Positions 6,518-12,995 of a DNA stretch of 14,331 bases are shown piece after piece (positions within the stretch are counted from its first letter, which is position 1; each line of letters opens with the position of its first letter). The translations under genes and the position numbers were made by a program. The notes under the pieces are model-generated. The model was given only the letters and a program-made list of their open reading frames with translations. It ran no database searches and was not told the origin of the DNA. The stretch comes from JABIDZ01 sp964402905 (lineage in GTDB: Archaea > Iainarchaeota > Iainarchaeia > Iainarchaeales > JAAZKV01), in NCBI GenBank assembly GCA_964402905.1, contig CAYODU010000017.1:1-14331 (forward strand). Direction: 5' to 3'.

Positions 6518-7036
6518 TTACTTTTTTGACTTAGCTTTAATAATTAATGAATGCATCTTTTCATTCAGATTTTCAAATTCGTTTTGTTTTATTTGAGCTC
6601 TTTTCCAAAGTTCTATTTCTATTTTATCGCCTTTATCTCTTGGAACCAAGTGGAAGTGTGCATGCATAATGCTTTGCTCTGCATCACGCCCATCATTAAG
6701 TAAAATGTTACAACCATCATGTTCTAAGCGAATTGCTCTTGCTACCAAGGACACATGCTCAATTAATTCGTGCAATGTTTTTCTTGGAATATCTTCCAGA
6801 TTAACATAATGTTTTTTTGGTATAACAAGCACATGCATTTTTGCCGGCATTGGAAAATCAATTGATAAAAAGGAAATTGTGAGATTTGTTCCGTGGAGTA
6901 TTTCAAAGGGATATTTTTTTCTGTGTTCTTTCCACTTACCTGAGACAAAATTACAGAAATCGCATTCCTCTCTTTTATTTTTTTTCATAACACTAGAATG
7001 AATATTCTTCTCTTTCAATTTACTGTTTTTTATCAT
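6518..7036 (-). CDS. HIT-family nucleotide hydrolase/transferase-like protein
   Basis: A 172-residue histidine-triad protein. A CDFC pair (Cys25, Cys28) at the N-terminus suggests a zinc site as in Hint/FHIT-type archaeal forms. The central part has HVLVIPKKHYVNLEDI, and the catalytic triad HAHFH (His125, 127, 129) is followed by LVPR. HIT proteins hydrolyse AMP-lysyl or adenylated nucleotides; the exact substrate is unknown. The C-terminal extension (about 140-172) is lysine-rich and helical. The start is supported by a TTTATAAA box (7058-7065) centred 25-26 bases upstream, giving a leaderless transcript; Met17 is a weaker alternative. The gene diverges from deoxyhypusine synthase. Confidence 0.88.
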   Translation of the reverse strand: MIKNSKLKEKNIHSSVMKKNKREECDFCNFVSGKWKEHRKKYPFEILHGTNLTISFLSIDFPMPAKMHVLVIPKKHYVNLEDIPRKTLHELIEHVSLVARAIRLEHDGCNILLNDGRDAEQSIMHAHFHLVPRDKGDKIEIELWKRAQIKQNEFENLNEKMHSLIIKAKSKK

Positions 7037-7057
7037 AAAAGAACAACGAAATAGTGG

Positions 7058-7065
7058 TTTATAAA
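7058..7065 (-). promoter_or_regulatory. Palindromic TATA box of the HIT gene
   Basis: TTTATAAA, centred about 25 bases before the HIT start codon on the minus strand. The divergent gene has its own box at 7086-7094. Confidence 0.6.
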
Positions 7066-7085
7066 CATTTCACAGACATCATTTT

Positions 7086-7094
7086 CTTATATAC
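7086..7094 (+). promoter_or_regulatory. TATA box of deoxyhypusine synthase
   Basis: CTTATATAC, centred 27 bases before the ATG at 7117, predicting a leaderless mRNA and deciding between this ATG and the upstream in-frame GTG at 7054. Confidence 0.55.
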
Positions 7095-7116
7095 TTGCTT
7101 TGAATTTGGTGTTGCG

Positions 7117-8115
7117 ATGGATAAAACAATTAAAGACGCAAAAAAAATTCTTTTCAGAGAAAGCTCTGAAATAGGCTCTGGTAAAATAAAAGGCTATAAT
7201 TTTGAGAAAGAATTTGATTCTAAAAAGTTCTTTGATTCATTTAAAGATACTGGTTTTCAGGCAACCAATCTTGGGAAAGCAATTGATTTAGTAAAACAAA
7301 TGCGAAAAGAAAAAGCTACTATAATCCTTGGTTTCACCTCAAATATGAGCACGTCTGGAATACGCGATATTATTACTTATCTTGTAAAAAACAAATTAGT
7401 TCATTTTGTTGTAACTAGCACCGGTGGGCTTGAAGAAGATATAATTAAGACACACGGCTCTTTTTTGCATGGTTCTTTTGAAGCTGATGGGGCAAAATTA
7501 AGGGAAAAAGGAGTTAATAGAACAGGAAACATATTTGTTCCAAATGAAAGATATATTTGGTTTGAAAAATTCTGTAATTCTGTAATAAAAAAAGTTTTTG
7601 AACAAAGCAAAAAGAATGGTAAAACAATAACTGGAACAAGTATTGTAAAAGCTCTTGGAAAAGAAATTAATGGAAAGAAAAATTGTGAAGAAAGTTTTAC
7701 TTATTGGTGCTACAAAAACAATATTCCTATTCTTTGCGAACCGCTAAATGATGGGGCTATAGGAGACCACTTATATTTCTTCAAAAAAGAGCACTCAGAT
7801 TTTGCTGTGGATATGGTTAGAGAAGTAGAAGAAATGTATGACTTTGTTTTATCACAAGAAAAAATCGGTGCGATAATAATTGGGGGAAGTGTACCAAAGC
7901 ACTTCATAATGAATGCTTGTATGACAAGAGAAGGGGCCGATTATACTGTTTACTTAAACACTGGTTATGAAGGTGAAGGAAGTAATGCTGGAGCCAATCC
8001 AGAAGAAGCAAAGAGCTGGGGAAAATCTGCTCACAATGATGATACAGTAAAGGTTTGGGGAGAAGCAACAATAACTTTCCCAATTTTAGTGGCTGCTGGA
8101 TTCAAAATAAAATAA
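7117..8115 (+). CDS. dys: Deoxyhypusine synthase
   Basis: Makes deoxyhypusine on translation factor aIF5A from spermidine and a lysine side chain, using NAD; a marker of archaea and eukaryotes. The 332-residue product has the NAD-binding segments FTSNMSTSG (73-81) and TSTGGLEED (100-108), then NIPILCEPLNDGAIGDHLYF in the middle. The C-terminal active site NPEEAKSWGK has the catalytic Lys at residue 303 (equivalent to human Lys329). The start at 7117 is preferred over the GTG at 7054: the extra 21 residues do not resemble the family, and a TATA box lies 27 bases before the ATG. Length and motifs indicate an intact enzyme. Confidence 0.93.
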   Translation: MDKTIKDAKKILFRESSEIGSGKIKGYNFEKEFDSKKFFDSFKDTGFQATNLGKAIDLVKQMRKEKATIILGFTSNMSTSGIRDIITYLVKNKLVHFVVTSTGGLEEDIIKTHGSFLHGSFEADGAKLREKGVNRTGNIFVPNERYIWFEKFCNSVIKKVFEQSKKNGKTITGTSIVKALGKEINGKKNCEESFTYWCYKNNIPILCEPLNDGAIGDHLYFFKKEHSDFAVDMVREVEEMYDFVLSQEKIGAIIIGGSVPKHFIMNACMTREGADYTVYLNTGYEGEGSNAGANPEEAKSWGKSAHNDDTVKVWGEATITFPILVAAGFKIK

Positions 8116-8179
8116 ATTTTACTAATTTTTGAATAAGTTAGCTTTAAATTATAGAAAGGCATTTTCTTCTATTGATAGT

Positions 8180-8875
8180 ATGAGCAAACTAGTTCTTGTT
8201 AGGCACGGAGAAAGCATTTACAATAATGACAATAAATTCACTGGATGGGTAGATGTGCCTCTAAGTGAAAAAGGAATCTTGGAAGCAATTAAATGCGCAA
8301 AAAAGCTTAGAAAAATTGATTTAGAAATTGCTTTTACATCAGAACTGGAGAGAGCACAAGAAACTCTACTTATTATTTTATCAGAACAAAAGAAAACAGG
8401 AATTTTTATTCATGAAAAAGGAAAAGAAAAAAAATGGGAAAAACATTTCACTAATAAAAAAGAAATTCTTGTTCATTGTAACGAAGCACTAAACGAAAGA
8501 TATTATGGGGATTTACAAGGAAAAAATAAAGATGCAATGAGAAAAAAATATGGTGAAGAAAAAGTTTTTTTGTGGAGAAGAAGCTATGATATTCGTCCTC
8601 CCCACGGTGAATCACTAAAAGATGTTTGTAAAAGGGTTGTGCCCTATTTTGAGAAAAAAATTATTCCAGAACTAAGAAAAGGAAATGATGTAATTGTTTC
8701 TCTTCACGGCAATAGTATGCGCGCAATAATAAAATATATTGATAAAATAGCTGATGACAAAATACCTTTTCTTGAAATGCCTTTCGCAAAACCGATTATT
8801 TATAATTACTCTAAAGGAAAATTGACTAAAGCAAAGCACAAACACTCATTCAAGAGAAAAATACATTACAAATAG
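8180..8875 (+). CDS. gpmA: 2,3-bisphosphoglycerate-dependent phosphoglycerate mutase
   Basis: Interconverts 3- and 2-phosphoglycerate in glycolysis/gluconeogenesis. The 231-residue protein opens with MSKLVLVRHGES (phospho-histidine His9), FTGWVDVPLSEKG (20-32), continues with ALNERYYGDLQGKN (general acid Glu106), RPPHGES, and SLHGNSMRA (second catalytic His176). The ATG at 8180 gives the family N-terminus; the TTG at 8129 would add 17 unrelated residues. Between SELERAQET and ALNERYYG there is a lysine-rich stretch (about 68-98) longer than the usual link in bacterial GpmA. A TATA-like stretch at 8144-8153 lies about 30 bases upstream. Many archaea use the cofactor-independent mutase instead, so this bacterial-type form suggests past transfer or a DPANN-like lineage. 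Confidence 0.92.
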   Translation: MSKLVLVRHGESIYNNDNKFTGWVDVPLSEKGILEAIKCAKKLRKIDLEIAFTSELERAQETLLIILSEQKKTGIFIHEKGKEKKWEKHFTNKKEILVHCNEALNERYYGDLQGKNKDAMRKKYGEEKVFLWRRSYDIRPPHGESLKDVCKRVVPYFEKKIIPELRKGNDVIVSLHGNSMRAIIKYIDKIADDKIPFLEMPFAKPIIYNYSKGKLTKAKHKHSFKRKIHYK

Positions 8876-8930
8876 AATAACCAAAGAATAAAAGCAATAG
8901 AAAACACATTTTTTATTTTCACACTTAACC

Positions 8931-8940
8931 TTTTTATATT
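8931..8940 (+). promoter_or_regulatory. TATA box of pyrG
   Basis: TTTTTATATT, centred 24-25 bases before the pyrG ATG, consistent with a leaderless or nearly leaderless mRNA. No ribosome binding site is visible in between. Confidence 0.55.
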
Positions 8941-8959
8941 AGTTGTCTCTTAATTTTTA

Positions 8960-10570
8960 ATGCCCAAATATATTGTGGTTACTGGTGGGGTTTTATCCGG
9001 ACTCGGTAAAGGAATACTTACTGCCTCTATCGGCAAAATTCTTTCTTCTAATCATAAATGCGCTGCAATTAAGTGTGACGGCTATCTAAATGTTGACCCT
9101 GGAACAATGAATCCTGTGGAACACGGAGAAGTATTTGTTCTGGATGATGGAACCGAATGCGATATGGATTTCGGACACTATGAACGTTATATGAATGTCT
9201 CTGCAAAGGGCGATTGGAATCTCACAATGGGAAAAGTATTCAAATCAATTCTTGAAAAAGAGCGGAAAGGAGATTTTCTTGGAAAAACAGTTCAATTTAT
9301 TCCACATGTTACTGATGAAATAAAAAACAGATTTTATAGCATTGCAAAAGAAGAGAAAGCTGATATAGTTTTGATTGAAATCGGTGGAACTGTGGGTGAC
9401 CTTGAAAATTCTCTTTATCTTGAAGCAGTTAGGCAACTCGCTTGGGAACAAGGCAGAGAAAACGTAATGTTTGTGCACTTATCTTATGTGCCTGTGCCAA
9501 AAGGAGTTAATGAACAAAAATCAAAGCCCACTCAAATGAGTGTTAAACTATTAAATGAAATTGGAATTTGGCCGGATGCAATTGTTTGTCGTTGCTCAGA
9601 ATACTTAACAGAAAAAATAAGAAAAAAAATCGGTTTGTTTTGTAATCTTCCAGAAGAAAATGTTTTCACAGGAAAAGATGTTGAATCAGTTTATCTTATC
9701 CCGGGTGAATTGAAGAAACAAGGTTTTGATAAATTACTTGAGAAGAAATTACGCTTAAGGACAGATCATTCTGGTCTAAAAGAGTGGAATGATTTAGCTG
9801 AAAAAATGTGTCACATAAACAAAGAAAAAATTAAAATTGGGGTCTGCGGAAAATACACTGCGCTTGGAGACAGTTATGCAAGTATTGTTGAAGCACTAAG
9901 ACACTGTTCAGCTAATTTGAAAACAGAACTAGATATAGAAATGATTGATACTGAGCGGATAGAGAAAGGAGAGGATGCTGCAGTTGTATTAAATGGGGTA
10001 GATGGTGTAATTGTTCCTGGTGGATTTGGAAATAGGGGTTGGGAAGGGAAAATAAGTGTGATTGAGTTTGCAAGAAAAAATAATCTTCCTTTCCTTGGAA
10101 TATGTCTTGGTTTACAAGCAGCAGTAATTGAGTTCGCTCGAAACGAATGTGGGCTTGATGCGGATTCAACTGAAATGAAACCGAATACAAACGACAAAGT
10201 AATTTCTTTAATGGACGAACAAAAAGGAGTTGTTGACAAAGGAGGCACTATGCGACTGGGCGCATATGAAGCAAATATACATAACGATACAATAATTCGC
10301 GAACTATACAATTCTGGAAAAGTTTTTGAAAGACATAGGCATAGATTTGAAGTTAATCCAGCGTATCATGAAATACTAAAAGAAAAAGGACTTATTTTAA
10401 GTGGACTTTCACCAGATGAAAAACTAGTTGAATTTATTGAATTGCCAAAAGAAAAGCACCCTTATTTTGTGGCTACCCAAGCACATCCAGAACTAAAATC
10501 AAAACTAGAAAAACCTGCGCCAATGTTCTTTGGTCTTGTTAGAGCTGCTATAAAGAAAAAGTACCAGTAA
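8960..10570 (+). CDS. pyrG: CTP synthase (glutamine-hydrolysing)
   Basis: Converts UTP to CTP with ATP and glutamine. The 536-residue protein has the complete two-domain layout: an amidoligase domain (about 1-265) beginning with MPKYIVVTGGVLSGLGKGI and its P-loop, KCDGYLNVDPGTMNP, and EIGGTVGDLEN (140-150); and a class I glutamine amidotransferase domain (about 291-536) with PGGFGNRGWEGK, nucleophile Cys382 in LGICLGLQ, and His509/Glu511 in ATQAHPE. No truncation or odd substitution is seen. It has its own promoter, and its neighbours are not pyrimidine genes, so it appears to be a single transcription unit. Confidence 0.97.
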   Translation: MPKYIVVTGGVLSGLGKGILTASIGKILSSNHKCAAIKCDGYLNVDPGTMNPVEHGEVFVLDDGTECDMDFGHYERYMNVSAKGDWNLTMGKVFKSILEKERKGDFLGKTVQFIPHVTDEIKNRFYSIAKEEKADIVLIEIGGTVGDLENSLYLEAVRQLAWEQGRENVMFVHLSYVPVPKGVNEQKSKPTQMSVKLLNEIGIWPDAIVCRCSEYLTEKIRKKIGLFCNLPEENVFTGKDVESVYLIPGELKKQGFDKLLEKKLRLRTDHSGLKEWNDLAEKMCHINKEKIKIGVCGKYTALGDSYASIVEALRHCSANLKTELDIEMIDTERIEKGEDAAVVLNGVDGVIVPGGFGNRGWEGKISVIEFARKNNLPFLGICLGLQAAVIEFARNECGLDADSTEMKPNTNDKVISLMDEQKGVVDKGGTMRLGAYEANIHNDTIIRELYNSGKVFERHRHRFEVNPAYHEILKEKGLILSGLSPDEKLVEFIELPKEKHPYFVATQAHPELKSKLEKPAPMFFGLVRAAIKKKYQ

Positions 10571-10666
10571 AAAAAGCGGGTAGGAAAGTTATTAATTTAC
10601 TTTATACATTAATTTATGTTAGTTAAGTAAAATAACTGATTAGTAAAAAGGGTTTGGTGTTAAAAA

Positions 10667-10807
10667 ATGATTGAAGAAATGGCTTTAAATTATTTCAGGA
10701 ATTTGCCTAAAGAACAGCAAAAACAAATAATAAAGAATATTTTTAGCTCTCTTAGCGAAGAAGAAAAGCTTGAAATAGCAGAGCTGCTTGTTGGGAAGAA
10801 AAAATAG
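10667..10807 (+). CDS. Small orphan ORF, 46 residues
   Basis: An ATG-started frame of 46 codons ending in TAG (10805-10807), encoding a strongly helical, charged peptide: FRNLPKEQQKQIIKNIF followed by LSEEEKLEIAELLVGKKK. A GGTG ribosome-binding-like site (10656-10659) lies seven bases before the ATG, and a TATA-like stretch (about 10598-10606) upstream. Ordered heptad-like hydrophobic spacing and an acid-then-base tail make it look like a real small protein, but I recognise no family. It stands between pyrG and the eL41-like gene, all on the same strand. Confidence 0.5.
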   Translation: MIEEMALNYFRNLPKEQQKQIIKNIFSSLSEEEKLEIAELLVGKKK

Positions 10808-10843
10808 AGATAATTGGTATAATTGTTCCATAAAATAAGTGAA

Positions 10844-10851
10844 TTTATAAA
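10844..10851 (+). promoter_or_regulatory. Palindromic TATA box of the eL41-like gene
   Basis: TTTATAAA, about 50 bases before the ATG at 10899, predicting a leader of about 25 bases that carries the GGTGAG ribosome binding site. Confidence 0.55.
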
Positions 10852-10889
10852 GCTTTACTTTGATTATTTCATTAATAAATCGTTAATTT

Positions 10890-10895
10890 GGTGAG
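10890..10895 (+). promoter_or_regulatory. Ribosome binding site of the eL41-like gene
   Basis: GGTGAG stands three bases before the ATG at 10899. It is the same hexamer as that before the ATT of metA, showing the preferred site of this genome. Confidence 0.55.
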
Positions 10896-10898
10896 CTA

Positions 10899-11030
10899 AT
10901 GGCAACAAGATCAAGGGATACTAGCAGATTCAAAAAGACACGCTCTAGACAGCGTTGGAAATGGACTAAGAAAAAACAGAGACGTAGAAAAAGAAAAAAA
11001 AGGTATCTGAGAAAGAGAGCAAAGCAGTAA
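10899..11030 (+). CDS. rpl41e: Ribosomal protein eL41-like small basic protein
   Basis: A 43-residue protein with over half of its residues Arg or Lys. Residues 17-43 carry RQRWKWTKKKQRRRKRKKR and a short basic end. This RWKW-x-KK-x-RRxKRxxR pattern resembles archaeal eL41, a single-helix ribosomal protein of 25-37 residues. The first 16 residues (MATRSRDTSRFKKTRS) would be an extra N-terminal piece. It has its own TATA box and a GGTGAG site, as expected for a strongly expressed ribosomal protein. The match is from memory of the family and such low-complexity sequences are easily misjudged; another small basic ribosomal protein is possible. It is too short for usual gene finders. Confidence 0.6.
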   Translation: MATRSRDTSRFKKTRSRQRWKWTKKKQRRRKRKKRYLRKRAKQ

Positions 11031-11142
11031 AGCTAACCATAAAACAGTTACTATATTATTACAAAAAGCTTTTCTTTGCATTTGCTTTCGATTACTTTTC
11101 GCGCTAATGTCAAAGAGGAAAAGATAGTTTTACTTGTGCTAT

Positions 11143-12096
11143 TTACGGGAACAAGAAAAAGACTAGTGCATTTGCTAAAACAAATATTATATTTGCTGTG
11201 TAAATCAATCTATAACTCTTTTTCATATCAGCTTTATCTGGGGAAACAACTGCTCCTTTTAGAAGTGGAGCAAATGCAATTACTATTACCACCGCAATAA
11301 GATATTGGGGTGGAAGATAACCAAGAAACTTTATTTTCAGAGTAGCTCCGTTAACTAAAATACCAATATACGAAAGAGCTGCAATCGCCATTACAAAATA
11401 CGAAACATTTTTGATTAGTGTTTCTGGGAGAAGAGCAACACTACTTTTCATATTAACTTTTTTATCGTGTTTCTTTGAGAATAATCTATACAAAGAGTAA
11501 CCAGCAAACTGTATTCCAACAACAAATATTATTGGCAATATTGGATTAAAAGTTGTCAAAAGAATTCCTGCCGGAACAAATAAAACCATTCCAGAAAAGT
11601 ATCTAAAAAAAGGATTTACCATTGAACCCGAAATAACATCAAAGACTTTTCTTGATTTTAATCTAAAAGGTTTCATTGTGTAAAGTAATTGATTTACAAG
11701 CATTGCAAGTAAACACAAAACAATTAGGCCACCACCCAATGTCAGTGCAATTAGAAAAGATATTACAATTAGTATCATTGAAAAAGCAAGTCCTTGCCTT
11801 GGAGATAATTTTCCGCTTGGAAGAGGACGCTTCTTTTTTACTTCGTGAAGCAAATCTATTCTGTGATCAGTATAATCATTTAGTGCATACAAACCAGACC
11901 AAAGAAAAGCAACTGCAATAAAACCTAGAACAAAAATAAAGAAATCTAATTGCGCTCCAAAAACATAGAAAGCAATCATGGTTGCGAGAAACATATTCAA
12001 AAGAGACTTGCTCCACTCAACAGGTCTCCCTAATTCTACAAAAGCAAAGAGTTTTTCTTTTAGTGAAAAAGATTTGTTTTGGCTTGCCACATCCAT
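11143..12096 (-). CDS. UbiA-family prenyltransferase
   Basis: A 317-residue integral membrane protein with about eight or nine membrane helices. The first aspartate motif NDYTDHRID (Asn73, Asp74, Asp77, Asp81) binds prenyl diphosphate through magnesium and is followed by KKRPLPSGKLS as in the family. The second motif region YTMKPFRLKSRKVFD (139-153) keeps one clear Asp, with SGSMVNPFFRYFSG after it. Family members attach a prenyl chain to an aromatic, glycerol phosphate or sugar phosphate acceptor (quinone, archaeal lipid or polyprenyl-phosphoribose synthesis); the acceptor cannot be told. The start is fixed by a TTTATAAA box centred 27 bases upstream. The divergent methyltransferase may act in the same pathway, which is inference from the shared promoter region only. 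Confidence 0.88.
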   Translation of the reverse strand: MDVASQNKSFSLKEKLFAFVELGRPVEWSKSLLNMFLATMIAFYVFGAQLDFFIFVLGFIAVAFLWSGLYALNDYTDHRIDLLHEVKKKRPLPSGKLSPRQGLAFSMILIVISFLIALTLGGGLIVLCLLAMLVNQLLYTMKPFRLKSRKVFDVISGSMVNPFFRYFSGMVLFVPAGILLTTFNPILPIIFVVGIQFAGYSLYRLFSKKHDKKVNMKSSVALLPETLIKNVSYFVMAIAALSYIGILVNGATLKIKFLGYLPPQYLIAVVIVIAFAPLLKGAVVSPDKADMKKSYRLIYTANIIFVLANALVFFLFP

Positions 12097-12119
12097 AAGT
12101 TAATAGGAACAAAATATTG

Positions 12120-12127
12120 TTTATAAA
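12120..12127. promoter_or_regulatory. Single palindromic TATA box between two divergent leaderless genes
   Basis: TTTATAAA reads the same on both strands. Its centre is 26-27 bases from the ATG of the methyltransferase (12150) and 27-28 bases from the ATG of the UbiA-family gene (12096), the distance from TATA centre to archaeal transcription start. Only one such box lies between the genes, so both probably use it, in opposite directions. Confidence 0.65.
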
Positions 12128-12149
12128 GTTGTTGTCACCTTTAAAAATT

Positions 12150-12791
12150 ATGAGCAAGCAAAAAATAACTGCACGAACAGATAACCAATCATTTTACTAT
12201 GAAAGTTTTGTTGGAAGACTTCTTGGCGGAAAAGCTAGGGAAACACTTATTGAAAAAGAAATGAAACACATAAAAAAAACAGATTCTTTTCTTGAAGTGG
12301 GTTGTGCACAAGGATACTATCTATCAAAAGCTCTGAAAAAAACAAAGAAAGTTTTTGGTTTTGATGTTTCAGCAGATTTTATTTCAAAGGCAAAGGAAAC
12401 AAGGGCAGAGTGTTTTGTTGCAACAGCAGAAAAAATTCCTTTCAAATCAAATTCATTTGATTTTGTTTTGTGTACAGAAGTTTTAGAGCACATTAAAAAT
12501 TGGAAAAAAGCAATTAGTGAAATAAAACGCGTAACAAAAAAGAATGGAAAAGTTATTGTTACAATACCTCTAGAGAAATCTTATTTTTGGAGTTTTGTTT
12601 CATTATTTTATCCGCCAATAGAAACGCGTGGGCACGTGAATCTTTTGAAAACAAAAGAATTAGAAAAAGAATTTCTGCCTTTCAAAATCAAAGATAAAAA
12701 ATTCATTCAAACCATGAGCCAAAGCATAAATATGCACTTGCCACAAAAAGAAAAGATTTCAATGTATTGCTTTTTTGTATTTGAGAAATAG
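12150..12791 (+). CDS. SAM-dependent methyltransferase (class I, Methyltransf_11 type)
   Basis: A 213-residue class I methyltransferase. Motif I is FLEVGCAQGYY (47-57), the acidic residue at the end of strand 2 is Asp72 in FGFDVSADF, then ATAEKIPFKSNSFDFVLCTEVLEHI (91-115) gives motifs II and III, and KNGKVIVTIP follows. This arrangement is common in UbiE/UbiG-like and small-molecule methyltransferases; the substrate is unknown. The ATG at 12150 is chosen over a TTG at 12117 because the TATA box (12120-12127) lies between the two, so a transcript could not include the TTG. Its last nine codons are repeated 133 bases downstream. Confidence 0.87.
   Translation: MSKQKITARTDNQSFYYESFVGRLLGGKARETLIEKEMKHIKKTDSFLEVGCAQGYYLSKALKKTKKVFGFDVSADFISKAKETRAECFVATAEKIPFKSNSFDFVLCTEVLEHIKNWKKAISEIKRVTKKNGKVIVTIPLEKSYFWSFVSLFYPPIETRGHVNLLKTKELEKEFLPFKIKDKKFIQTMSQSINMHLPQKEKISMYCFFVFEK
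12762..12790 (+). repeat. 29-bp direct repeat, copy A (3' end of the methyltransferase gene)
   Basis: This stretch covers the last nine sense codons (MYCFFVFEK) and the first two bases of the stop of the methyltransferase. It occurs again, base for base, at 12895-12923. Confidence 0.9.
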
Positions 12792-12796
12792 ATTTT

Positions 12797-12897
12797 CATG
12801 AACCTTTTTCTAAAAGTATTTCACTTTTCTTTTCGCGAACCTTTTTCTAAAAGTATTTCACTTTTCTTTTCGCGAACCTTTTTCTAAAAGGTTCATG
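12797..12897. repeat. 37-bp tandem repeat array bounded by a 12-bp inverted repeat
   Basis: Two identical 37-bp units (12800-12836, 12837-12873) and a 17-base partial third (12874-12890). Each unit starts GAACCTTTTTCTAAAAG and continues with a T-rich part ending TTTTCGC. The whole is bounded by CATGAACCTTTT (12797-12808) and its reverse complement AAAAGGTTCATG (12886-12897). The last unit forms a perfect hairpin GAACCTTTT-TCT-AAAAGGTTC (12874-12894), which probably ends methyltransferase transcripts or derives from such an ending. Confidence 0.9.
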
Positions 12898-12923
12898 TAT
12901 TGCTTTTTTGTATTTGAGAAATA
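12895..12923 (+). repeat. 29-bp direct repeat, copy B (displaced gene end)
   Basis: Identical to 12762-12790, and here followed by A, so it encodes MYCFFVFEK ending in TAA instead of TAG. With copy A it brackets the tandem repeat array. It has no gene of its own. Confidence 0.9.
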
Positions 12924-12936
12924 ATAAAATTTGTGA

Positions 12937-12952
12937 GCTTTTTCCAAAAAGC
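12937..12952 (+). terminator. Hairpin before the exchanger gene
   Basis: GCTTTTTCCAAAAAGC forms a 7-bp stem with a tiny loop (about 6 bp with a CC-centred loop in practice). It lies between the repeat array and the exchanger promoter and may close upstream transcripts. Confidence 0.35.
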
Positions 12953-12995
12953 ACATAAATAAATATCCCAAAGCGAATACTTCTATTGATTTTAA

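Noticed and set aside
9874..10311. 145-residue minus-strand ORF inside pyrG
   Set aside because: Serine/proline-rich shadow of a highly conserved enzyme gene, without its own start signals.
12797..12923. CRISPR array
   Set aside because: The 37-bp units are directly adjacent with no unique spacers, only two and a half copies exist, and no cas gene is present.
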